Positions 46,685-55,981 of a stretch of DNA of 64,000 bases are shown here, piece after piece (the first letter of the stretch is position 1; the number at the start of each line of letters is the position of its first letter). A model generated the notes under the pieces. The model was not told the DNA's origin and ran no database searches. It saw only the letters and a program-made list of their open reading frames with translations. This DNA is from Flagellimonas algicola (GTDB lineage: Bacteria; Bacteroidota; Bacteroidia; Flavobacteriales; Flavobacteriaceae), in contig NZ_VCNI01000005.1 in assembly GCF_005937185.1 (NCBI RefSeq), forward strand, positions 1 to 64,000. Reading direction: 5' to 3'. The position numbers were made by a program, and so were the translations under genes.

Positions 46685-47296
46685 ATGAAGCTGATATGCA
46701 TTGGAAGGAACTATGCTGCGCATATTGATGAGTTGAACAACGAACGACCGGAAGAACCAGTAGTATTTATCAAACCCGATTCCGCCATCTTGCCCAAGGA
46801 GCAGGATTTTTACATCCCAGAATTTTCAGAAGACATCCATTACGAAGTAGAGGTCTTGGTAAAGATCAAAAAAGTGGGGAAGCATATCGCACCACAATTT
46901 GCCCATACCTATTATGATGAAATTGGATTGGGAATCGATTTCACCGCAAGAGACCTTCAATCCAAGTTAAAGGCAAAAGGTTTGCCCTGGGAAAAAGCAA
47001 AGGGATTTGACGGCTCAGCAATCGTTGGTAGGTGGAAGCTGAAAAATTCGTACGAAAATGTTGACAAATTATCATTTCAATTAATAAAAAATGGAACGGA
47101 AGTGCAAAATGGCAATACTTCCTTGATGCTGTGGAAAATAGATGAGCTTATTGCCCATGTTTCCACCTATTTTATGCTGAAAAAGGGCGATATTTTGTTC
47201 ACGGGCACCCCTGCGGGTGTTGGTAAAGTAAGCCCAAATGATTACCTTGTAGGGATGCTGGAAGGAGAGCAGTTATTTGAAATTAATGTGAAATAA
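46685..47296 (+). CDS. Fumarylacetoacetate hydrolase family protein
   Basis: This 203-aa single FAH-fold domain has metal ligands in the DIHYEVEVLVKI segment and an Asp in LGIDFTARDLQ; GSAIVGRW and FTGTPAGVGKV are family motifs. Members hydrolyse or decarboxylate acylpyruvates and oxaloacetate-like acids; the exact substrate is not determinable. Its stop codon overlaps the next start codon by one base (TAATG), so it is coupled to an Hpt gene. Confidence 0.92.
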   Translation: MKLICIGRNYAAHIDELNNERPEEPVVFIKPDSAILPKEQDFYIPEFSEDIHYEVEVLVKIKKVGKHIAPQFAHTYYDEIGLGIDFTARDLQSKLKAKGLPWEKAKGFDGSAIVGRWKLKNSYENVDKLSFQLIKNGTEVQNGNTSLMLWKIDELIAHVSTYFMLKKGDILFTGTPAGVGKVSPNDYLVGMLEGEQLFEINVK

Positions 47297-47634
47297 TGAT
47301 TTACAACCTCGACAAGATTAATGAAATGGCGGAAGGCGACCAAGATTTCGTAATATCTGTTATTTCTGTGTTTTTGGAAGAAGTTCCCGTTGACTTGGAA
47401 GGCCTGGAAACGGCCATAGGAGCGCGGGACTATGAAAATGTTTACAAGCTGGCCCACAAGATAAAACCCAATGTGGATCTTTTGGGAATGGAACAGACCC
47501 GTGCTACCGCTCTTGAGATTGAAACCCTGGGCAAGAATACGGCCAATATGGACGAAATTGAGCAAAAATTTCCCCTCCTAAAGAAGGATGTGCTTCAGGT
47601 AGTGTCCGAACTTCAAAAAGATTTTGATCTTTAA
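47296..47634 (+). CDS. Stand-alone Hpt (histidine phosphotransfer) protein
   Basis: This 112-aa four-helix protein carries the phospho-accepting His54 in VYKLAHKIKPNVDLLGM, typical of Hpt domains. It relays phosphate between hybrid histidine kinases and response regulators, but none is encoded in the window, so it is an orphan. It overlaps the FAH gene by one base, and cinA starts at the base after its stop codon, so the three form a tight operon with unrelated functions. Confidence 0.88.
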   Translation: MIYNLDKINEMAEGDQDFVISVISVFLEEVPVDLEGLETAIGARDYENVYKLAHKIKPNVDLLGMEQTRATALEIETLGKNTANMDEIEQKFPLLKKDVLQVVSELQKDFDL

Positions 47635-48882
47635 ATGCAGGCAGAAATCATAACCATTGGGGATGAGATTCTCATTGGACAGGTGGTGGACTCCAACTCT
47701 ACATTTATAGCAAAAGAACTCAACAAAATTGGTGTATCCGTTCATCAAATAACCTCCGTGCAAGATGATCGGGAGCAAATTTTGGATGTTCTGGAAACTG
47801 CAGGAACCCGATCTTCCATTGTGATAATGACTGGGGGATTGGGGCCAACCAAAGATGACATTACCAAACATACCCTTTGTGAGTTTTTGGATGATGAACT
47901 GGTACAAGATGACGCCGTACTTAAAAATGTGGAGGAACTCTTCAAAAAGTACTTTTCCACACCCATTTCCGAATTGAATAGAAAACAGGCTTTGGTGCCT
48001 TCTAAATCAGTCGTTCTTCAAAATCCCAATGGAACGGCACCAGGATTATGGATGAAACGCGGAGAAACGGTCTTTGTTTCCTTACCTGGAGTGCCTTTTG
48101 AAATGAAACACCTGATTCGCAGTTTGGTTATTCCCAAGATTACGGAGGAGTTTGAGCGGCCACATATATATCATAAGACCATTGTTACCTATGGAATGGG
48201 AGAAAGTGCGTTGGCCGATAAAATTGAAGACTGGGAGGACAACCTTCCCAACTATGTAAAACTGGCCTATTTGCCCAATTTGGGAAAAGTTAGACTTCGT
48301 CTAACGGCTAAAGGCCCAGATATGCATGCGCTTGTCAGTGCTGTGGATAAAGAGGTAAAACACCTTTACACATTAATTGGGGATATTATTTATGGGGAGG
48401 AGGATGGAGATTCCATTGAGCAACAGATAGGAAAGGTCATGACCCAAAAAAAATTGACCTTGGCCACCGCTGAGAGTTTTACCGGGGGAAAAATAGCAGA
48501 AAAAATTACGGCTGTTCCAGGGGCTTCGGCCTATTTTAAAGGGAGTGTGGTAAGTTACGCGACGGAAACCAAAATTAAGGTACTGGAAGTTCCACAAGAT
48601 ATGGTTGAAAAGCATTCGGTGGTGAGCGAACAAGTAGCCATAGCCATGGCAAAAAATGTCCAAAATCTGTTGGATGTTGACTTTTCCATAGCCACAACAG
48701 GTAACGCTGGACCCACCAAAGGGGATTCCGACGCTGAAGTGGGTACGGTTTATATCGCCATTGCCACTCCAAATGATACATTTGCCCAGAAATTTACCAT
48801 TGGCAAGAACCGGGAACGTATCGTGAACCGCTCAGTAAATAGAGCGTTTGAAATGCTTTGGAAAGAAATTTTAAATTTCTGA
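47635..48882 (+). CDS. cinA: CinA family protein (nicotinamide-nucleotide amidohydrolase type)
   Basis: This 415-aa protein has an N-terminal MoaB/Mog-like domain at about 1-170 (ITIGDEILIGQVVDSN, MTGGLGPTKDDIT) and a C-terminal PncC-like domain at about 255-415 (ATAESFTGGKIAEKI, TTGNAGPTKGD). It recycles pyridine nucleotides by deamidating NMN and/or hydrolysing ADP-ribose. Position before rpmB fits the conserved Bacteroidota order. Confidence 0.95.
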   Translation: MQAEIITIGDEILIGQVVDSNSTFIAKELNKIGVSVHQITSVQDDREQILDVLETAGTRSSIVIMTGGLGPTKDDITKHTLCEFLDDELVQDDAVLKNVEELFKKYFSTPISELNRKQALVPSKSVVLQNPNGTAPGLWMKRGETVFVSLPGVPFEMKHLIRSLVIPKITEEFERPHIYHKTIVTYGMGESALADKIEDWEDNLPNYVKLAYLPNLGKVRLRLTAKGPDMHALVSAVDKEVKHLYTLIGDIIYGEEDGDSIEQQIGKVMTQKKLTLATAESFTGGKIAEKITAVPGASAYFKGSVVSYATETKIKVLEVPQDMVEKHSVVSEQVAIAMAKNVQNLLDVDFSIATTGNAGPTKGDSDAEVGTVYIAIATPNDTFAQKFTIGKNRERIVNRSVNRAFEMLWKEILNF

Positions 48883-48890
48883 AAAAGAAT

Positions 48891-48922
48891 TTTGTCCGTC
48901 CCGCATAAATGGCATAAATTTG
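48891..48922 (+). promoter_or_regulatory. Canonical Bacteroidota promoter for the ribosomal-protein operon
   Basis: TTTG (48891-48894), a 20-bp spacer and TAAATTTG (48915-48922) match the -33/-7 consensus. The rpmB ATG follows 33 bp later. This is the best promoter in the window. Confidence 0.8.
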
Positions 48923-48955
48923 CAGCCTCAATAAAATCACTCAAAAGTTAGGGAG

Positions 48956-49183
48956 ATGTCTAAAGTTTGTGAAGTTACAGGAAAAAAGGTGATGTTTGGA
49001 AATAACGTTTCCTTCTCTATCAATAAAACCAAGAGAAGGTTTGACTCGAATATTTCCAAAAAGAAATTCTACATCCCGGAAGAAGACCGTTGGGTAACCC
49101 TTAACGTTTCATCCAAAGGTTTAAAAATCATCAATAAAAAAGGAATCTCTGCTGTTTTAAAGGAAATCAATTCCAAAAAATAG
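48956..49183 (+). CDS. rpmB: 50S ribosomal protein L28 (bL28)
   Basis: This 75-aa basic protein has the L28 signature (SKVCEVTGKKVMFGNNVS, then NKTKRRF and YIPEEDRWVTLNVSSKGL). It is a component of the large ribosomal subunit. Its start is 33 bp after a canonical promoter, and rpmG follows 26 bp after its stop codon. Confidence 0.96.
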   Translation: MSKVCEVTGKKVMFGNNVSFSINKTKRRFDSNISKKKFYIPEEDRWVTLNVSSKGLKIINKKGISAVLKEINSKK

Positions 49184-49209
49184 GTTGACAAGATTTTAAG
49201 TTCAAGACA

Positions 49210-49392
49210 ATGGCAAAGAAAGGAAATAGAGTTCAGGTTATTTTGGAGTGTACAGAGCACAAGGAGTCTGGTATGCCAGGTACTTCTAGATATATCACAA
49301 CCAAAAACAAAAAGAACACGCCAGATAGAATGGAGATCAAAAAATTCAATCCCATTCTTAAGCGTATGACAGTTCATAAAGAAATTAAGTAA
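49210..49392 (+). CDS. rpmG: 50S ribosomal protein L33 (bL33)
   Basis: This 60-aa protein is recognised by [34 protein letters not shown] and LEIKKFNP-like wording ([12 protein letters not shown]). It contains one Cys only, so it is the zinc-free form rather than the four-Cys form. It is cotranscribed with rpmB and DUF4295. Confidence 0.96.
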   Translation: MAKKGNRVQVILECTEHKESGMPGTSRYITTKNKKNTPDRMEIKKFNPILKRMTVHKEIK

Positions 49393-49436
49393 TTCGGATT
49401 TTACGAAGTAAGATTCAAAGTAATAATAAGTAAGCC

Positions 49437-49589
49437 ATGGCAAAGAAAACAGTAGCAACGCTTCAGTCATCATCCAAAAGATTGACCAAGGCCATTAAAA
49501 TGGTCAAGTCTCCAAAAACAGGAGCCTATACTTTTGTGGAGTCAGTTATGGCACCAGAATTGGTAAACGACTGGTTAAATAAAAAATAA
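49437..49589 (+). CDS. DUF4295 small ribosome-associated protein (bL38 candidate)
   Basis: This 50-aa basic protein reads MAKKTVATLQSSSKRLTKAI at the start and ends LVNDWLNKK. It sits in the usual Bacteroidota place between rpmG and ftsY. From memory, DUF4295 corresponds to a phylum-specific large-subunit protein (named bL38 in the Flavobacterium ribosome structure); I could not check that. It is followed by a strong terminator. Confidence 0.9.
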   Translation: MAKKTVATLQSSSKRLTKAIKMVKSPKTGAYTFVESVMAPELVNDWLNKK

Positions 49590-49608
49590 TCAGTAGTCGA
49601 AGAAATTG

Positions 49609-49635
49609 AAAGCCGCTTAGTAAGCGGCTTTTTTT
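49609..49635 (+). terminator. Rho-independent terminator after DUF4295
   Basis: AAAGCCGCTTA (49609-49619) pairs with TAAGCGGCTTT (49621-49631), followed by more T. It ends the rpmB-rpmG-DUF4295 transcript before ftsY. Confidence 0.88.
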
Positions 49636-49678
49636 ATGCCTTTACTTTCCTATCTTTGGAGCTTGATGAAGATTGCTT

Positions 49679-50635
49679 ATGAGCCTATTTAAAAACATTT
49701 TTTCCTCTGATAAAAAAGAGACTTTGGACAAGGGTCTGGAAAAGTCGAAAACCAGTTTTTTTGGAAAATTGGGGAAGGCCGTTGCAGGTAAATCCAAAGT
49801 AGATGATGAGGTGTTGGATAATTTGGAGGAAGTTCTGGTGACATCAGATGTTGGAGTGGACACCACGCTGAAAATTATTGAACGAATTGAAGAGCGGGTA
49901 TCCAAGGACAAGTATTTGGGAACAGATGAACTCAACACGATCCTACGGGAAGAAATTGCTAGTTTATTGTCTGAAACCCACGTGGGAGAGGATACAGAAT
50001 TTGTAGTTCCAAAAGACAAAAAGCCCTATGTGATCATGGTGGTTGGCGTAAATGGAGTTGGGAAGACCACCACAATCGGGAAGTTGGCGCACCAGTTCAA
50101 AAATCAAGGACTAAAGGTTGTACTTGGAGCCGGGGATACCTTTAGGGCGGCTGCCATTGACCAGTTGCAAGTTTGGGCCGATCGGGTGGACGTACCCATA
50201 ATAAAACAAAAAATGGGAAGTGACCCGGCTTCCGTTGCTTTTGATACCCTAAACTCTGCCGTGGCCGAGGAGGCTGATGTTGTACTTATAGATACAGCTG
50301 GCAGATTACATAACAAAGTCAACCTTATGAATGAGCTTTCCAAGGTGAAACGGGTTATGCAAAAGGTGATAGTAGATGCCCCGCATGACGTGCTCTTGGT
50401 TTTGGATGGTTCAACAGGACAAAATGCTTTTGAACAAGCAAAGCAGTTTACCAAGGCAACAGAAGTTTCCAGTTTGGCGGTCACCAAATTGGATGGTACG
50501 GCCAAAGGTGGTGTGGTCATCGGAATTTCTGATCAATTTCAAATACCCGTCAAATATATTGGAGTGGGAGAAGGCATAGAAGACCTGCAGGTATTCAATA
50601 AATATGAATTTGTAGATTCCTTTTTTAAAAGTTAA
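49679..50635 (+). CDS. ftsY: Signal recognition particle receptor FtsY
   Basis: I chose the ATG at 49679 (MSLFKNIFSS); a TTG 6 bp upstream is also open. The 318-aa NG-domain GTPase has G1 VNGVGKTTTIGKLA, insertion-box GAGDTFRAAAIDQL, G3 DTAGRLHNK and G4 TKLDGTAKGG. It receives ribosome-SRP complexes at the inner membrane. The acidic A domain is absent or very short, as in other Bacteroidota. The gene follows the ribosomal-protein operon, but a terminator lies between them. Confidence 0.97.
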   Translation: MSLFKNIFSSDKKETLDKGLEKSKTSFFGKLGKAVAGKSKVDDEVLDNLEEVLVTSDVGVDTTLKIIERIEERVSKDKYLGTDELNTILREEIASLLSETHVGEDTEFVVPKDKKPYVIMVVGVNGVGKTTTIGKLAHQFKNQGLKVVLGAGDTFRAAAIDQLQVWADRVDVPIIKQKMGSDPASVAFDTLNSAVAEEADVVLIDTAGRLHNKVNLMNELSKVKRVMQKVIVDAPHDVLLVLDGSTGQNAFEQAKQFTKATEVSSLAVTKLDGTAKGGVVIGISDQFQIPVKYIGVGEGIEDLQVFNKYEFVDSFFKS

Positions 50636-50638
50636 CCC

Positions 50639-51037
50639 ATGGAATATGCTATTTTACCTAATCGGGTCAAAGCTGTAGTAATAGATGGGGTTGTTTTAAT
50701 TTGCTGCATGTATCTTGTCTCAGAACTGTTTGCCTCATTTGAGTCAGTACCGGACTATGTCCGGATGGCGGCTTTTGTTGTAATCTTCGTTTTGTATGAT
50801 CCAATTTTCACCAGTGCTTTTGGCGGAACCTTGGGGCATAGCTATAGTGGAATTGTAGTAAAACGCGAAAATGATACCAAAAAGAACCTTATTTTTCCCT
50901 TGGCAGTAATAAGATTCCTGGTTAAATCCTTATTGGGATGGCTTTCATTGCTCACGGTTACAGGATCGGATAAAAAACAGGCGATTCATGATCGCATTGT
51001 AGGGTCTGTAGTATTGGATTCGGAATCAAAAAAGTAA
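50639..51037 (+). CDS. RDD family membrane protein
   Basis: This 132-aa protein has three hydrophobic segments (about 13-30, 42-60, 82-105). The RDD-type motif begins NRVKAVVIDGVVLICCM, and the closing GSDKKQAIHDRIVGSVVL is characteristic of the family. RDD proteins are small inner-membrane proteins of unclear role; some are ion exchangers. It starts 3 bp after ftsY. Confidence 0.88.
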   Translation: MEYAILPNRVKAVVIDGVVLICCMYLVSELFASFESVPDYVRMAAFVVIFVLYDPIFTSAFGGTLGHSYSGIVVKRENDTKKNLIFPLAVIRFLVKSLLGWLSLLTVTGSDKKQAIHDRIVGSVVLDSESKK

Positions 51038-51056
51038 TTTTTTATCTTGCCCAATT

Positions 51057-51827
51057 ATGGGAAGAATTCATCTGTTCGAATTTGAGGATCAAAAGTGGTT
51101 TCCCGCTTTTCTGCGCAATTACGGTACAGATTTTCTGCAATTTCTTTCCAACAAAACCAAAATGTACAAGCCCATTGTTCCAGTATTGGAAAGAGGGCTG
51201 AAAACTTGCGGTGAAGATACCATTGTGGATTTGGGTTCTGGCGGCGGTGGTGGCCTTCTTTGGTTGAATTCGGAATTGTTGAAATCCAATCCCGGCTTAA
51301 AAATAGTTTTGACCGATTTTTACCCCAACATCAGTGCATTTAAATATACCCAAAAGCAGGCGGAAAACTTTGATTTTATGGACGCCCCTGTTGATGCCAG
51401 GAATGTGCCTGACAATCTACAAGGTTTGAGAACACAGTTCCTCTCCCTGCATCATTTTAAACCAGACGATGCTAGAAAAATTCTCCAAAATGCGGTGAAT
51501 GCCGGTTCAGGTATTGGTGTTTTTGAAGCTCAGGAAAGAAGTGTTCCGAGTATTTTGGCCATGTTGTTCTCACCTATCAGTGTTGTGTTGACCACCCCTT
51601 TTATAAGGCCCTTCAAGTTGGGTCGTTTGCTGTTTACCTATCTCATTCCTATTGTTCCCTTGTTTGTGCTGTGGGATGGCATTGTATCCTCTCTTCGAAC
51701 CTACTCTGTCAAGGAAATGGAAGCTTTGGTGGCTTCTTTGGAACAAGGTGATACCTACCATTGGGAAATCCAAAGGGTTAAATCCGGTCCCGGAGTTATT
51801 TTGTACCTTTTGGGAATCCCCAAATAG
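51057..51827 (+). CDS. SAM-dependent methyltransferase-like protein
   Basis: This 256-aa protein has a Gly-rich motif VDLGSGGGGGLLWL at about 59-72 and an acidic residue after strand 2 (KIVLTDFYP), as in class I methyltransferases. QFLSLHHFKPDDARKIL reads like the post-motif region. A hydrophobic part at about 160-205 (SPISVVLTTPFIRPF, LLFTYLIPIVPLFVLWDG) suggests membrane association, which is unusual for the class. The substrate is unknown. Confidence 0.78.
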   Translation: MGRIHLFEFEDQKWFPAFLRNYGTDFLQFLSNKTKMYKPIVPVLERGLKTCGEDTIVDLGSGGGGGLLWLNSELLKSNPGLKIVLTDFYPNISAFKYTQKQAENFDFMDAPVDARNVPDNLQGLRTQFLSLHHFKPDDARKILQNAVNAGSGIGVFEAQERSVPSILAMLFSPISVVLTTPFIRPFKLGRLLFTYLIPIVPLFVLWDGIVSSLRTYSVKEMEALVASLEQGDTYHWEIQRVKSGPGVILYLLGIPK

Positions 51828-51871
51828 GGGAATAACTTCATTTCTAAAATAGCAACCAATTAAACCTCATT

Positions 51872-53275
51872 ATGGGAAGACTAGCTTTTTTCATTTTTCT
51901 ATGCTGTACAAATTTGGCCTTGGCCAAGATTTGGACCCCGACCATTATTTCGGATAACATGGTACTCCAACAACAATCCACTACAACCATTTGGGGATGG
52001 ACTACCCATACAGGTGAAACGATTACAATTTCTGGTTCTTGGGACAATATTGAGGTCAAAACCAAGGCCAATCAGGGTGTTTGGTCGGCTCAATTGCCCA
52101 CCCCAACCGCAGGTGGACCTTATACGGTCACCGTCAAAGGACACGAAGAGCTAATTTTGTCCAATGTTATGATTGGGGAGGTTTGGATAGCTTCGGGCCA
52201 ATCCAACATGCAGTGGACTCCCAATATGGGTTTGGATAATGTCAAAGAAGAAATAGCGGCTGCCCATTACCCGAACATTAGATTTTTTCAGGTACCGCAG
52301 CGAAAATCCGATACCCCACAGGATGATACACCTGGTCAATGGTCTGCTTGTACACCCGAGTCCATGCAGAACTTTAGTTCTGTGGCCTATTTTTTTGGGA
52401 GAAAACTACACAATGATTTATCCGTACCAGTGGGTTTGATCAGTTCCAATTGGGGAGGAACTCCAGTGGAGGTCTGGATTCCAGATGCTTTGATAGAACA
52501 GGATGCCGACCTTGGACCTGCGGCAAAAAAGGTTCCCGCAAATCAATGGCGGCCGGAAAAGCCTGGGGATTGCTATAATGCTATGATTCACCCATTGAGC
52601 AAGTTTAATATCGCAGGAGCCATTTGGTATCAAGGCGAATCCAATAGAGCCAATTCCAAATCCTATTACAAATCGTTCCCTTTACTCATCAAATCTTGGA
52701 GAGAACAATGGAATAAGGAGTTTCCCTTCTACTTTGCCCAAATTGCCCCATTCGATTATGACAAGGAGAAAAAAGATATCAAAGCCGCAGTGGTTCGAGA
52801 TGCCCAGTTGTACACCATGAAATCCGTACCAAATTCAGGCATGGCCGTTACCAATGACATAGGTAATCTGAAAGATATTCACCCCATCAATAAACAGGAA
52901 GTGGGCAGGCGATTGGCATTATGGGCTTTGGCCCAAACCTATGGTGTAAAGGATTTAACCTATAGTGGCCCTGTGTATAAAAGCATGGAAATCAAAAAGA
53001 ATAAGATAATATTGGATTTTGAGCATGCTGAAAATGGTCTGAAGATGGAAGGCAAAACTTTGCAGGAGTTTTATATTGCTGGTGAGGACAAGGAGTTTCA
53101 CGAAGCCAGGGCACGAATCAAGGGAAACAGGGTGGAAGTTTCTTCACGAAATGTAAAGGTGCCCGTAGCGGTAAGGTTTGCTTTTTATGACAAGGCGTTA
53201 CCAAACTTGTTCAACCAAGAGGGCTTACCTGCTTCAGCTTTTAGAACAGATGATTGGGAAATTGACTTAGATTGA
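51872..53275 (+). CDS. Sialate O-acetylesterase (SGNH hydrolase)
   Basis: This 467-aa secreted protein has signal peptide MGRLAFFIFLCCTNLALA, the SGNH block I SGQSNMQW with the catalytic Ser, and GAIWYQGESN as the conserved block around the middle. The catalytic Asp-His pair is likely in the DIGNLKDIHP segment. It removes O-acetyl groups from sialic acid or from plant polysaccharides. No sialidase or polysaccharide-utilisation genes are adjacent. It may share a transcript with the DUF2911 and amidase genes. Confidence 0.92.
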   Translation: MGRLAFFIFLCCTNLALAKIWTPTIISDNMVLQQQSTTTIWGWTTHTGETITISGSWDNIEVKTKANQGVWSAQLPTPTAGGPYTVTVKGHEELILSNVMIGEVWIASGQSNMQWTPNMGLDNVKEEIAAAHYPNIRFFQVPQRKSDTPQDDTPGQWSACTPESMQNFSSVAYFFGRKLHNDLSVPVGLISSNWGGTPVEVWIPDALIEQDADLGPAAKKVPANQWRPEKPGDCYNAMIHPLSKFNIAGAIWYQGESNRANSKSYYKSFPLLIKSWREQWNKEFPFYFAQIAPFDYDKEKKDIKAAVVRDAQLYTMKSVPNSGMAVTNDIGNLKDIHPINKQEVGRRLALWALAQTYGVKDLTYSGPVYKSMEIKKNKIILDFEHAENGLKMEGKTLQEFYIAGEDKEFHEARARIKGNRVEVSSRNVKVPVAVRFAFYDKALPNLFNQEGLPASAFRTDDWEIDLD

Positions 53276-53282
53276 TATCAGA

Positions 53283-54158
53283 ATGGGGCAACGAAAACTG
53301 ACTTTGAGCATTTTTGGATTGCTGTTTGTATTGTCAATAACGGAGCTCACAGCACAGCTCACACATCCTAAAGCCAGTCCAGCATCAGTGGTCGAACAAG
53401 CGGTTGGACTTTCTAAGATCACAGTCCGCTATTCCAGGCCCGCCGTTAGAGGCAGAACTATTTTTGGAGGTTTGGTGCCTTACGGCCGGATTTGGCGTGT
53501 TGGGGCCAATGAGTCCACAAAAATTACTGTGGATACAGAAATGGAGGTAATGGGAAAAGTCCTTCCCAAAGGGACTTATGCGCTATATGCCTTTCCGGAA
53601 TCCAATGCTTGGGAAATTGCATTCCATACCAATTTGACTCATTGGGGGGATGGTCGAAAAAACTATAATCCAGTGGAAGATCTTTTTCGTATTTCGGTGC
53701 GGCCAAAAAAAATGGCGGGCCATCAAGAGAACTTTTTAATCACTTTTGATGACATATCCCATAATTCCGTGCAAATGAAATTGGTTTGGGCAAACACTCA
53801 AGTTGCAATCCCCTTTAAAGTGGATACGCATGCCCAGATGGAAAGGGAAATTTCAATAAAGTTGAATGAATCGCCTACTGCTCAAACCTATTATGAGGCG
53901 GCACGCTATCTCCAAGAACAGCATAAAGACCCCAGAAGAGCTTTGGACTATTTGAACAAGGCCCTGGAACTAGGAGGTGACACCTATTATTTTCATAGGG
54001 TGAAATCTTTGGTGGAAGCTGAATTGGGGGATTACAAATCTGCAATTGCTTCAGCTAAGAGGTCCTTAAAAATTGCTGAAAAACTGGAAAAAGATGAGTT
54101 TGTTCGGATGAATCAAAAGAACATTGCCAAATGGGAAAACTTATTGGAACAAAAATGA
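53283..54158 (+). CDS. DUF2911 protein with C-terminal TPR-like repeats
   Basis: This 291-aa protein has a signal peptide (about 1-24), a DUF2911 beta-domain at about 28-175 (KASPASVVEQAVGLSKITVR, GGLVPYGRIWRVGANESTKI, LPKGTYALYAFP) and TPR-like helices at about 195-290 (RRALDYLNKALELGG, GDYKSAIASAKRSLKIAEKL). It is probably periplasmic. DUF2911 is common in Bacteroidota and without known function. Its last four bases overlap the amidase start (ATGA). Confidence 0.88.
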   Translation: MGQRKLTLSIFGLLFVLSITELTAQLTHPKASPASVVEQAVGLSKITVRYSRPAVRGRTIFGGLVPYGRIWRVGANESTKITVDTEMEVMGKVLPKGTYALYAFPESNAWEIAFHTNLTHWGDGRKNYNPVEDLFRISVRPKKMAGHQENFLITFDDISHNSVQMKLVWANTQVAIPFKVDTHAQMEREISIKLNESPTAQTYYEAARYLQEQHKDPRRALDYLNKALELGGDTYYFHRVKSLVEAELGDYKSAIASAKRSLKIAEKLEKDEFVRMNQKNIAKWENLLEQK

Positions 54159-55882
54159 AAATGACAAGGCTTGCCCTTGGTGTGTTAACAATGTGTTTTG
54201 CGTTGCAATCCTGCCAATTCTTTGATAAGAAGAACGAAGAGGTGGAGAATGAAAGCACATCCACAGCTGTTAAACCAATGGAAGATTTGCCGGAAACTAC
54301 CAAACAACCCCTTTGGACTCCATATGATGAGACCGTGGAAATTCAGGAGAATGCCAATCATGAAAATGAGCGAATGCGATACAAATTCATTCAATCCAAA
54401 ATTTTGGACAAGAATGAGGTTTTTGCTCCGCTTAATGCCGAGGTTGTCAAGTTTCCAAAGGAAAAATATGAAATGATGAAACCGTTGGTGTTGGAGCAGG
54501 ACATTCCAACCATTCAAAACGCGGTTAAGGAGGGCAAATTCAACTATACTGAATTGGTGCTGTTCTACCTCTATAGAATTTATCACTATGAGCTGGATAA
54601 AGCCACCTCTTTGAACACGGTAATTGCGCTTAATCCCCATGTTTTGGATGAAGCTAATAAATTGGATTCGAATGCAGAAGGACATCATCCTATCTACGGA
54701 ATGCCAATTTTGCTGAAGGACAACATTGGTGCTTCGGGAATGAATACCACTGCTGGAGCCATAGCGCTACAGGACAACCAAACGAATGACGCATTTATAG
54801 TACAACGATTAAAAGAAAACGGCGCACTTATTTTGGGTAAGGTAAACCTAAGTGAATGGGCCAATTTTATTTGTGAGTGCCCCAACGGACAAAGTGCTGT
54901 TGGTGGGCAAACCTTGAACCCCTACGGCCGTCTTGCCTTTGATACGGGCGGATCTAGTGCTGGAAGCGGGACCTCGGTGGCGGCCAATTACGCCGTGGCT
55001 GCCGTTGGAACCGAGACCTCAGGCTCTATCTTGTCTCCTTCGGGCCAAAACTCGGTTGTGGGAATGAAACCTACTATAGGTCTGCTAAGCCGCACTGGTA
55101 TTGTACCCATTTCGAGTACTTTGGATACCCCTGGCCCTATGACCAAAAGCGTAATTGATAACGGGATACTTTTAGACGCTATGAGAGGGTTTGACATGGA
55201 GGACGAAAAGTCGGTCAAAGCGGATTGGGATGAAAATTGGTATGCTGAAGATGTGAGTTTGAAGGGTAAAAGATTTGGTGCCTTTAAAAATTACATGAAA
55301 AGTGATTCCATTTACAGGGAAACCATGGAGCAATTGAGAGCAGCTGGGGCAACAATCATTGAATTTGAACCCCCTGAAGTTAATTTTGATGGATTTCTTT
55401 CCATTCTGAATATCGATATGAAAAACGACCTGCCATCATATATTAAAGCGCATGTGAAAGACTCAAATCGAGTTGCTGTACGAAGTGTACAGGATGTAGT
55501 GGACTTTAACCAAAAAGATAGCTTGACCAGAATTCCCTATGGACAAGCTCGTTTGGATGGGATTTTGACGGATACCACATCTGCAGAAGGACTTAAAGGC
55601 ATCAAACAAAGGACAAGAAAGGCTGGCCGCACCTATTTTAATACCCCTATGAACGATTATGGCTTGGATGCCATTCTGTCCATAAACAACCATGACGCTG
55701 GTGCAGCGGCCACCGCTGAATATCCCGCTCTCACTGTTCCGATGGGATATAAAGTTTCTGGAGAACCCATAAATTTGACCTTTATTGGAAAACAATTTCA
55801 AGAGGGAAAACTATACGCCCTCGGGGCCGCTTTTGAATCCCTCATCCAAGCACGTAAAATTCCAAAAGCATATATGGATTGA
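54155..55882 (+). CDS. Amidase-signature lipoprotein
   Basis: I chose the ATG at 54155, which overlaps the previous stop codon by ATGA and starts a lipoprotein signal (KMTRLALGVLTMCFALQSC). The 575-aa enzyme has the amidase Ser-cisSer-Lys triad: Lys in PILLKDNIG, and the two Ser in FDTGGSSAGSGTSVAAN and the VGTETSGSIL stretch. It cleaves amide bonds of unknown substrates and would be anchored to the inner or outer membrane facing the periplasm. It is coupled to DUF2911. Confidence 0.92.
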   Translation: MKMTRLALGVLTMCFALQSCQFFDKKNEEVENESTSTAVKPMEDLPETTKQPLWTPYDETVEIQENANHENERMRYKFIQSKILDKNEVFAPLNAEVVKFPKEKYEMMKPLVLEQDIPTIQNAVKEGKFNYTELVLFYLYRIYHYELDKATSLNTVIALNPHVLDEANKLDSNAEGHHPIYGMPILLKDNIGASGMNTTAGAIALQDNQTNDAFIVQRLKENGALILGKVNLSEWANFICECPNGQSAVGGQTLNPYGRLAFDTGGSSAGSGTSVAANYAVAAVGTETSGSILSPSGQNSVVGMKPTIGLLSRTGIVPISSTLDTPGPMTKSVIDNGILLDAMRGFDMEDEKSVKADWDENWYAEDVSLKGKRFGAFKNYMKSDSIYRETMEQLRAAGATIIEFEPPEVNFDGFLSILNIDMKNDLPSYIKAHVKDSNRVAVRSVQDVVDFNQKDSLTRIPYGQARLDGILTDTTSAEGLKGIKQRTRKAGRTYFNTPMNDYGLDAILSINNHDAGAAATAEYPALTVPMGYKVSGEPINLTFIGKQFQEGKLYALGAAFESLIQARKIPKAYMD

Positions 55883-55919
55883 TTCCATGGTCACCCAGGT
55901 TTTTTGCTCGAGTACCCTG

Positions 55920-55941
55920 TTGAAAAGGAATTCTTTTTCAA
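55920..55941. terminator. Hairpin between amidase and sigma factor genes
   Basis: TTGAAAAGG pairs with CTTTTTCAA around AATT (9 bp, one G-U). The T-run lies in the stem and none follows it, so it is a weak terminator candidate. Confidence 0.35.
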
Positions 55942-55981
55942 AATGATGTCACGTTTTTTGGTTTTGTTTTGTCATTAAGTC

